Below, one piece after another: positions 1 through 5,225 of a DNA stretch of 23,658 bases. Source of the DNA: Parafilimonas sp. (GTDB lineage Bacteria > Bacteroidota > Bacteroidia > Chitinophagales > Chitinophagaceae); contig JAICKT010000016.1 of NCBI GenBank assembly GCA_025927795.1, positions 1-23,658 of the forward strand. Reading direction: 5' to 3'. The notes beneath the pieces were generated by a model. The model had not been told where the DNA came from. It was given only the letters and a program-made list of their open reading frames with translations, and searched no databases. Numbering within the stretch: the first letter of the stretch is position 1; each line of letters opens with the position of its first letter. Made by a program: the position numbers and the translations under genes.

Positions 1-1
1 A

Positions 2-859
2 AAAACAGTAGAAGCGATGAGTTATACATTTCCTGCATATCCATATCCTTATCCGCATGAAACTGTTTTTGATGGATTAGATCAAATGGAATATCCAATG
101 ATGGTAAATGATAATCCGCTCGATAATGAAGAAGATGAAATTGAATTAACCGACCATGAAATTTTTCATACCATGTTTCCGTTTTACATGGGGATTAACG
201 AAACAAAATATGGATGGATGGATGAAGGCTGGGCAACAATTGGCGAATGGGCAATATCACCCATGATTGATTCAACTATAAGAGATGATTATGGAATGGA
301 CGCATACAACGGTTATGCAAATTATGATTTTGATATGCCCATCACAACTTTAAGCACGCAGGAAAGCGGAACAAATTATTATCTTAATTCTTATCCAAAA
401 CCAGCCATGGGTTATTTATATGTGATGGATTATTTAGGCGATGAATTATTTACAAGAGCGTTGCATTATTATATTGAACAATGGCACGGCAAACACCCAA
501 TGCCGCTTGATTTTTTTAATTGCATGAACACAGGCAGCGGAAAAAATTTAAACTGGTTCTGGAAGAAATGGTTTTATGATTCGGGTGCGCCCGACCTTGC
601 AATTACAAGCATAAAACAAAACGGAAAACAAACAACTGTTACGATTTCAATGAAAGGCAGTAAACCTGTACCAATACATCTTACTGTTTTTTATAAGGAT
701 TCAACAACAGAAAAATTACATGAAACAATTGGTGTTTGGGAAAATGCAACATCAACCACCATAACATTTACTGCAAAAAGTAAAATAGATAAAATTGTTT
801 TAGGCGACGTGCATGATGCTGATATCAACATGCACAATAATGTTTATAAAATGAAATAA
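2..859 (+). CDS. M1 family metallopeptidase (aminopeptidase N-like), C-terminal part
   Basis: The 5' end lies outside the window: the frame is open from base 2, and the first ATG (base 17) falls inside the catalytic domain. Numbering from that ATG, residues 47-51 read HEIFH and E70 sits in DEGWA. This is the HExxH-18 residues-E zinc site of the gluzincin M1 family. QMEYP (23-27) occupies the place of the substrate-binding GxMEN-type motif just upstream. M1 enzymes hydrolyse N-terminal peptide bonds using one zinc ion; Bacteroidota homologues are usually exported, but the signal region is not visible here. About 190 residues follow the zinc site, including the usual helical stretch and a C-terminal beta-rich portion. 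The family is clear; the substrate is unknown. The next gene starts 62 bp downstream. Confidence 0.9.
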   Translation, partial: KTVEAMSYTFPAYPYPYPHETVFDGLDQMEYPMMVNDNPLDNEEDEIELTDHEIFHTMFPFYMGINETKYGWMDEGWATIGEWAISPMIDSTIRDDYGMDAYNGYANYDFDMPITTLSTQESGTNYYLNSYPKPAMGYLYVMDYLGDELFTRALHYYIEQWHGKHPMPLDFFNCMNTGSGKNLNWFWKKWFYDSGAPDLAITSIKQNGKQTTVTISMKGSKPVPIHLTVFYKDSTTEKLHETIGVWENATSTTITFTAKSKIDKIVLGDVHDADINMHNNVYKMK

Positions 860-921
860 GTCTGTATAAATATTCATATATAATTATGATTAAAATTTAA
901 ACCGAAACCATTTTAAAAACT

Positions 922-1905
922 ATGAGTAAAAAAAGAATTCTTATTACCGGCGCTGCAGGATTTTTAGGCTCGCATTTATGTGACCGTTTTATTGGAGAAG
1001 ACTTTGATGTTATTGCCATGGATAATTTAATTACCGGTGACATGCGCAACATTGAGCATCTGTTTCCTTCACCAAATTTTGAATATTATCATCACGATGT
1101 AACAAAGTTTATTCATGTGCCTGGTGCGCTTGATTACATTCTGCATTTTGCTTCACCGGCAAGCCCGATTGATTATTTGAAAATCCCGATTCAAACATTA
1201 AAAGTTGGATCGCTTGGTACACACAATTGTTTGGGTTTGGCAAAAGAAAAAAAAGCAAGAATATTAGTTGCATCAACAAGCGAAGTTTACGGCGATCCAT
1301 TGGTGCATCCGCAAACAGAAGAGTATTGGGGCAATGTAAATCCTGTTGGTCCGCGTGGCGTGTATGATGAAGCAAAACGTTTTCAGGAAGCGATGACGAT
1401 GGCATATCATACTTATCATGGTGTAGAAACGAGAATCGTTCGCATCTTTAATACTTATGGACCGCGCATGCGTTTAAATGATGGAAGGGCATTGCCTGCA
1501 TTTATCGGTCAGGCTTTGCGTGGCGAAGATTTAACTGTATTTGGTGATGGCAGTCAAACACGTTCTTTTTGTTATGTGGATGATTTGGTTGAAGGTATTT
1601 ATCGTTTGCTGATGAGTGATTATGCAATGCCTGTAAATATTGGTAATCCTAATGAAATTTCTTTAAAAGATTTTGCAGAGGAGATTTTAAAATTAACGGG
1701 CGCATCAGTAAAAATTATTTATAAGCCGTTGCCTGTTGATGATCCAAAACAAAGACAGCCTGACATAACAAAAGCAAAAAATATTCTTGGCTGGCAACCA
1801 AAAATTTCGAGACAGGAAGGCTTGAAAAAAACGTATGAATATTTTAAATCGCTTGCCAGCGAAGAATGGTTTAAACTGCCCAAAGAATTTACAAGACAGA
1901 AATGA
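922..1905 (+). CDS. UDP-glucuronate decarboxylase-like NAD-dependent SDR epimerase/dehydratase
   Basis: An extended short-chain dehydrogenase/reductase of 327 residues. The Rossmann nucleotide-binding motif TGAAGFLG is at 9-16. The catalytic serine region is STSEVYGD (118-125), and the active-site YxxxK is Y148-K152 in GPRGVYDEAKR. The TSEVYGDP signature, the following HPQ/YWGNVNP segment and the FNTYGPRM block fit UDP-glucuronate decarboxylase (UDP-xylose synthase) better than dTDP-glucose 4,6-dehydratase, which has TDEVYG. The expected reaction is NAD-dependent oxidation and decarboxylation of UDP-glucuronate to UDP-xylose in the cytoplasm, feeding cell-surface polysaccharide synthesis. The stop codon overlaps the start of the rfbD-like gene by 4 bp (ATGA), so the two are translationally coupled. 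Another C4 epimerase/dehydratase activity is possible. Confidence 0.85.
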   Translation: MSKKRILITGAAGFLGSHLCDRFIGEDFDVIAMDNLITGDMRNIEHLFPSPNFEYYHHDVTKFIHVPGALDYILHFASPASPIDYLKIPIQTLKVGSLGTHNCLGLAKEKKARILVASTSEVYGDPLVHPQTEEYWGNVNPVGPRGVYDEAKRFQEAMTMAYHTYHGVETRIVRIFNTYGPRMRLNDGRALPAFIGQALRGEDLTVFGDGSQTRSFCYVDDLVEGIYRLLMSDYAMPVNIGNPNEISLKDFAEEILKLTGASVKIIYKPLPVDDPKQRQPDITKAKNILGWQPKISRQEGLKKTYEYFKSLASEEWFKLPKEFTRQK

Positions 1906-2813
1906 TAAATAAACCTGTTATTATAGTATCAGGCAAAAATGGTCAGCTTGGAAGAGAGCTACAAAATCTTGCAGCTTCAAATCAAAACTTTCAATTTATT
2001 TTTTTTGATAAGGATGAATTAAATATTGCTGATGAAGCTGCCTTAAAAAATATTTTTCAAAAATATTCTCCATCATTTTTTATAAACTGTGCCGCTTATA
2101 CGGCTGTTGATAAAGCCGAAAATGAAAAAGATATGGCTTATAAAATAAATGCAGAAGCAGTTGGCAACATTGCAAAACAATGCAATCAATTTAAAACAAG
2201 CCTTATTCATATTTCTACTGATTATGTTTTTGATGGAAAAGCAACGCAGCCTTACAAAGAAGACAACAAAACAAATCCTGTAAACTATTATGGTTATACA
2301 AAACTGAAAGGCGAAGAGCTTGCTTTAGAAAATAATCCCCGTACAATCATCATTCGCACATCTTGGGTGTACAGCAAGTATGGAAATAATTTTGTAAAAA
2401 CCATGCTGCGTTTAATGCATGAGCGAAAAGAAATAAATGTGGTAAATGATCAGCTTGGCTCGCCAACATATGCAAAAGATCTGGCGGAAGCGATTGTTGA
2501 AATAACCAATGGTCAAAGGTCAATGGTCAATAATAAAGACGTTCCTCACAGCTCGCAGCCTACGGCTCATGGCTTTAATAACATCTATCATTTCAGCAAC
2601 GATGGAATTATTTCATGGTATGATTTTGCTGTTGCAATTAAAGAAATAAAACAGCTTGATTGCATAGTAAATCCAATTCCAACAACATCTTATCCAACAC
2701 CTGCAAAGCGTCCCGCTTATTCTGGCTTAGATAAAACAAAAATCATAAACACATTTAACATCGAGCTGAAAAACTGGAAAGAAAGTTTAATAAACTGTCT
2801 TGCACAACTGTAA
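1902..2813 (+). CDS. rfbD: dTDP-4-dehydrorhamnose reductase (RfbD/RmlD) with an unusual in-frame insertion
   Basis: A 303-residue SDR-fold reductase. The nucleotide-binding site is GKNGQLG (11-17). Further family signatures are CAAYTAVDKAE (63-73), STDYVFDG (105-112) and YGYTKLKGE (130-138, containing the catalytic YxxxK), then RTSWVYS and NDQLGSPTYAKDLA. RmlD reduces dTDP-4-dehydro-L-rhamnose to dTDP-L-rhamnose, using NAD(P)H, for surface polysaccharide. It is coupled to the upstream UDP-sugar enzyme by a 4-bp overlap; the other rhamnose genes (rmlA, B, C) are not in the window. Residues about 203-224, between the AEAIVEI helix and the IYHFSN strand, form a polar linker longer than I expect for the family. 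Its DNA is a degenerate 7-bp-period repeat (see the separate repeat entry). The frame is intact, so the protein may still work. Confidence 0.9.
   Translation: MINKPVIIVSGKNGQLGRELQNLAASNQNFQFIFFDKDELNIADEAALKNIFQKYSPSFFINCAAYTAVDKAENEKDMAYKINAEAVGNIAKQCNQFKTSLIHISTDYVFDGKATQPYKEDNKTNPVNYYGYTKLKGEELALENNPRTIIIRTSWVYSKYGNNFVKTMLRLMHERKEINVVNDQLGSPTYAKDLAEAIVEITNGQRSMVNNKDVPHSSQPTAHGFNNIYHFSNDGIISWYDFAVAIKEIKQLDCIVNPIPTTSYPTPAKRPAYSGLDKTKIINTFNIELKNWKESLINCLAQL
2507..2572 (+). repeat. Degenerate heptanucleotide array inside the rfbD coding region
   Basis: Three consecutive 7-mers of the AATGGTC type occupy 2507-2527. After a short spacer, four 7-mers of the CTCACAG type (CTCACAG, CTCGCAG and two variants) occupy 2545-2572. 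The total length is compatible with the rfbD frame. The same 7-nt periodicity is seen in intergenic arrays elsewhere in this window. Confidence 0.7.
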
Positions 2814-2855
2814 TTCTTATTTATTTTTAATTCTTAATTTTTACTTTTAATTACA
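2811..2855. repeat. AT-rich degenerate heptamer array between rfbD and the EVE gene
   Basis: Units of the TAATTCT / TAATTTT / TACTTTT type follow one another at 7-nt steps, most regularly at 2828-2848. The array starts at the rfbD stop codon and ends just before the next ATG. Low sequence complexity makes this the weakest of the heptamer arrays in the window. Confidence 0.4.
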
Positions 2856-2860
2856 TCTCT

Positions 2861-3271
2861 ATGGCACACTGGCTTGTAAAATCAGAACCTGATGCTTATA
2901 GCTGGCAACAGCTTGTAAAAGATAAAGAAACATCGTGGGATGGTGTAAGAAACTTTGCTGCACGCCTTCATCTTAAAAACATGAAAAAAGGTGATGAAGT
3001 TTTTTACTATCATAGTAATGAAGGAACAGACATTGTAGGCATTGCAAAAGTGTCAAAAGAGTTTTATCAGGATCCAACAACGGATGATGACAAATGGGTT
3101 TCTGTTATGCTGAAACCTGTGAAAGCTTTAAAAAAACCTGTTTCACTTGCCGAAATAAAGGCCAATAAAAAATTACAAAACATGGCGCTGGTGCGGATTG
3201 GAAGATTATCCGTTCAACCTGTAACAGATGAAGAGTGGAGCGAAATTTTAAAGATGAGTGAAATGAAATAG
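2861..3271 (+). CDS. EVE domain-containing protein
   Basis: A 136-residue single-domain protein. It begins with the diagnostic MAHWLVKSEPDAYSW segment (KSEP motif), followed by WDGVRNFAARLHLKNMKKGDEVFYYHS. These are the hallmarks of the EVE fold, related to PUA/YTH domains and typified by thymocyte nuclear protein 1. EVE domains are thought to recognise modified nucleotides in DNA or RNA; the ligand of the bacterial family is not established. The length matches the usual standalone EVE protein. It starts 47 bp after rfbD, from which an AT-rich heptamer-like spacer separates it, and converges on the CDF-like gene 18 bp downstream. No neighbour helps to define its role. Confidence 0.9.
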   Translation: MAHWLVKSEPDAYSWQQLVKDKETSWDGVRNFAARLHLKNMKKGDEVFYYHSNEGTDIVGIAKVSKEFYQDPTTDDDKWVSVMLKPVKALKKPVSLAEIKANKKLQNMALVRIGRLSVQPVTDEEWSEILKMSEMK

Positions 3272-3289
3272 TTGCAGATTGTTAGTTGC

Positions 3290-3940
3290 TTACTTACAAC
3301 AACAAACTTTATTGCTCTTAACTTTCTCAAAACATTCTTTGCCTTCTTTAAATGCGAAATAAGAAAGTGCTAAAGTGCCAATACTATCAATGTAAGGCAA
3401 CCGCAGTAACGCATAAATGCCGCTGCTTACAAGCAATATAATTGACATATAAATGCAAACCCTTGTACATTCTGCGTCTGCAAGTATAGCTTCAGAATTT
3501 AAAGCATTACCAATTTTCTTTTTACCATACATTAAAGCCCACATTACAAGTATAGAAATAATTGAAACAATGACACCTGCAATAGTTGTTGTTGGATTAT
3601 GTTTCGTATAAATATTATATACACTTGTTACAATTAATCCTGCCGTCAACAGATAAAACGAAATACCTGTTATTCTTAATGCGGTTCTTTCAAAATCATC
3701 TCTTTTGCTGTGTGCATTTCTTTGTATGCGCAATACCATGTGCGCAATTCCAAAACCTGATAAAACTTCAATAAAACTATCAGACCCAAAACCAAATAAT
3801 GCTAAGCTGCCATCTTCAAAACCTAAAACCGTTGACACAACCCCTTCAATAATATTGTAAACAATAGTAAATATTGCAAGTCCTAAAGCCCATTTAAATA
3901 AATTGATTTTTGTTTGATGTAGTGTATTTACTAATTGCAT
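3290..3940 (-). CDS. Cation diffusion facilitator-like membrane protein (membrane domain only, Cys-rich variant)
   Basis: A 216-residue polytopic membrane protein with about six hydrophobic segments, resembling the CDF/cation-efflux membrane domain but without the usual cytosolic C-terminal domain. SDSFIEVLSG (53-62) matches the TM2 metal-site region, with D54 and E58 as likely ligands. The TM5 site reads ADAECTRVC (154-162): D155 is kept, but Cys 158 and 162 stand where CDF proteins usually have His/Asp. The C-terminus has a CCC tripeptide (213-215) and another Cys at 203. It is transcribed away from the Cys-rich peptide gene, with 124 bp between the starts. This suggests transport or sensing of a thiophilic ion (inferred). 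On the minus strand TAAATTTG, an exact match to the Bacteroidota -7 consensus TAnnTTTG, lies 5 nt before the ATG, so the mRNA could be nearly leaderless. Confidence 0.75.
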   Translation of the reverse strand: MQLVNTLHQTKINLFKWALGLAIFTIVYNIIEGVVSTVLGFEDGSLALFGFGSDSFIEVLSGFGIAHMVLRIQRNAHSKRDDFERTALRITGISFYLLTAGLIVTSVYNIYTKHNPTTTIAGVIVSIISILVMWALMYGKKKIGNALNSEAILADAECTRVCIYMSIILLVSSGIYALLRLPYIDSIGTLALSYFAFKEGKECFEKVKSNKVCCCK

Positions 3941-4064
3941 GGTTGCAAATTTACCTGCTTATTCTGTGAATTAAATATTTACATAATTGTACAAAACTTT
4001 ACCATAATTATATAACAATTAAAATAAAACGGGTTCTAATTTTACATCAACAAAAAAATAAAAA
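3941..4064. promoter_or_regulatory. Shared divergent control region of the metal cluster
   Basis: 124 bp between the oppositely transcribed CDF-like gene and the Cys-rich peptide gene. It holds a 7-bp inverted repeat, TAATTGT at 3984-3990 and ACAATTA at 4015-4021, separated by 24 bp. Both gene sets must be transcribed from here, so it is the natural place for a metal-responsive operator. No recognised regulator box was identified. Confidence 0.35.
3946..3953 (-). promoter_or_regulatory. Possible Bacteroidota -7 promoter element (TAAATTTG)
   Basis: An exact match to TAnnTTTG read on the minus strand, upstream of the CDF-like gene. No TTG was found at the expected -33 spacing, and the site is very close to the start codon, so this is tentative. 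Confidence 0.3.
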
Positions 4065-4160
4065 ATGAATACAATAGAAGTTAATGGTCCTAATTGTGGC
4101 AACCCAAATTGTACATGCGAAAATTGTACTTGTGAAAACTGTACTTGCGGACAACAGTAG
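4065..4160 (+). CDS. 31-residue Cys-rich CxC-repeat peptide (metallothionein-like)
   Basis: A short open frame from ATG 4065 to TAG 4158-4160. It encodes 31 residues with seven cysteines, at positions 11, 16, 18, 21, 23, 26 and 28. The core is CTCENCTCENCTCG, an almost perfect tandem repeat of CTCEN whose DNA repeats every 15 nt, at 4110-4151. There is no signal peptide or membrane segment, so the product should be cytosolic. CxC clusters of this density are typical of metallothionein-like metal buffers, but I cannot assign a named family. The next metal-associated gene starts 27 bp downstream on the same strand, so co-transcription is likely. The wobble differences between repeat units (TGT/TGC, ACA/ACT, AAT/AAC) keep the amino acids, which suggests that the peptide sequence is selected. 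Confidence 0.7.
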   Translation: MNTIEVNGPNCGNPNCTCENCTCENCTCGQQ

Positions 4161-4187
4161 TAAGGCAATTGCTTATTTTTGTAAGGC

Positions 4188-4550
4188 ATGAAAAAAGCAG
4201 CGGTAATATTTTTGATTTTCATCTACGCTTTCTCTGTAGCCGGTGTTGCAGTGAAAGCTGATTATTGCTGCAATCATTTGAAATCGGTAAAGCTTGTACT
4301 GGCTGATGGTACAAAAGATAAAGAAGGTTGCTGCAAGGTAAAATACCAATCTTTAAAAATAAAAGATGTTCATGCGGCTGCTGATATTGTAGTAACGCCG
4401 GCATTACACTACACTTACGTTCAAAATCTCTATTACCTTTTTCAAACACACATTACAGGTGTAAAAACTATACACGCAAAATATATTCACGACCCGCCTT
4501 TACTTTCAGATACTCCAACTTATATTTCTAACTGCGTTTTCAGAATTTGA
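4188..4550 (+). CDS. HYC_CC_PP family small exported protein
   Basis: A 120-residue protein with a clear N-terminal signal peptide (residues 1-24, cleavage near VKA-DYC). Three landmarks define this Bacteroidota family: an N-terminal HYC-like motif (here DYCCNH, 25-30, with D replacing H), a central CC pair (48-49) and a DPPLL segment (102-106). A further Cys is at 116. The paired cysteines and His30 are plausible ligands for a soft metal in the periplasm. Members are commonly found beside metal-related TonB receptors, as here; the biochemical function is not established. It lies between the Cys-rich peptide gene (27 bp upstream) and a palindromic repeat. Confidence 0.75.
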   Translation: MKKAAVIFLIFIYAFSVAGVAVKADYCCNHLKSVKLVLADGTKDKEGCCKVKYQSLKIKDVHAAADIVVTPALHYTYVQNLYYLFQTHITGVKTIHAKYIHDPPLLSDTPTYISNCVFRI

Positions 4551-4570
4551 TTTTGTGTTTTAAAGAAGTT

Positions 4571-4670
4571 GCCCTCATTGCAATGATACGTGTTTGCGAG
4601 GAGGAACGACGAAGCAATCTGTGCGTTATTATTTAAGTGAAGATTGCTTCACTGCGTTCGCAATGACGAC
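4571..4670. repeat. Palindromic intergenic repeat 1 (REP-like hairpin)
   Basis: The inner arms GAAGCAATCT (4611-4620) and AGATTGCTTC (4641-4650) are perfect complements. The outer TTGCGAG (4594-4600) and CGCAA (4659-4663) extend the imperfect stem, and CATTG/CAATGAC flank it. Text of this kind (GAGGAACGACGAAGCAATCT) recurs in intergenic DNA of many Bacteroidota genomes and probably forms a stable transcript hairpin. Confidence 0.75.
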
Positions 4671-4718
4671 TTCAAAAACAACCCTGTTTTCTATTTTTAA
4701 AACATAAAATCATTAAAC

Positions 4719-5048
4719 GTGAAATCATTTATTATTGGCTGCGTTGCAATGTTTATTGCAGTTTCATCTTTCTCACAAGATAATAGTGTTGCCGACACTT
4801 CTGTTACAGCTTATCTTAAATACAACTGCCCGATGCATACGCAGTATGTAAGCAATGTTCCGGCAAGATGCCCTGTGTGTGGAGATAACATGAATGAGCT
4901 ATCTCAGAAAGAAATTATGAAGATGGAAGTAGTGAAACTTTATACTTGCCCAATGGACAATGTAATCTGTACAAAGCCTGGTAAATGTCCAAAATGCGGA
5001 ATGGAGATGGCTGAATTAAATCCAAAAGATAAATCAAAGGCAGATTAA
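4719..5048 (+). CDS. Exported protein with two heavy-metal-binding (YHS/HMBD-like) domains
   Basis: 109 residues starting at GTG; no in-frame ATG lies just upstream. Residues 1-19 are a signal peptide ending SSFS-Q. Two short zinc-ribbon-like repeats follow. The first has CPMH (37-40) and CPVC (51-54); the second has CPMD (77-80) and CPKCGM (90-95). The pattern YxCPMH...PGKCPKCGM is the heavy-metal-binding domain found at the N-terminus of Cu/Ag-transporting P-type ATPases and in CusB-like proteins. The first copy ends CGDNM rather than CGM, the second has Asp in place of the conserved His, and an extra Cys is at 84. A free-standing periplasmic two-domain protein would suit metal capture or chaperoning. 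It sits between two different palindromic repeats, upstream of the TonB receptor. Confidence 0.85.
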   Translation: MKSFIIGCVAMFIAVSSFSQDNSVADTSVTAYLKYNCPMHTQYVSNVPARCPVCGDNMNELSQKEIMKMEVVKLYTCPMDNVICTKPGKCPKCGMEMAELNPKDKSKAD

Positions 5049-5106
5049 AGTGAGTTGGTATTAATCATTTGCTTTATGAAAACTCCAAAATTAATAATCA
5101 ATCTTA

Positions 5107-5192
5107 GAATGTCATGTCGAAGAATGAGACGTCTCCTGAAGATTATCGAGTTTAAATAAATAAGAGATTTCTCCTATCATCGAAATGACGTT
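5107..5192. repeat. Palindromic intergenic repeat 2 (REP-like hairpin)
   Basis: GTCATGTCGA (5111-5120) pairs with TCGAAATGAC (5180-5189) with one mismatch. The right arm also carries GAGATTTCTCCT (5164-5175), while the inner left arm is diverged. It belongs to a different palindrome family from the repeat at 4571-4670 and ends about 35 bp before the TonB receptor start. Confidence 0.6.
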
Positions 5193-5225
5193 TTGAGTGG
5201 TTACCACTTAGTCAATCTTATTAAC

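Noticed and set aside
4019..4449. Minus-strand open frames opposite the Cys-rich peptide and the HYC_CC_PP gene
   Set aside because: Their repeats (QVQFSQVQFS) are the antisense of the CxC repeat, and they have no recognisable features of their own.
5193..5225. TTG start extending the TonB receptor by 11 residues
   Set aside because: It begins at the edge of the palindromic repeat and puts a polar extension before the signal peptide; ATG 5226 (or 5235) gives a normal signal peptide.
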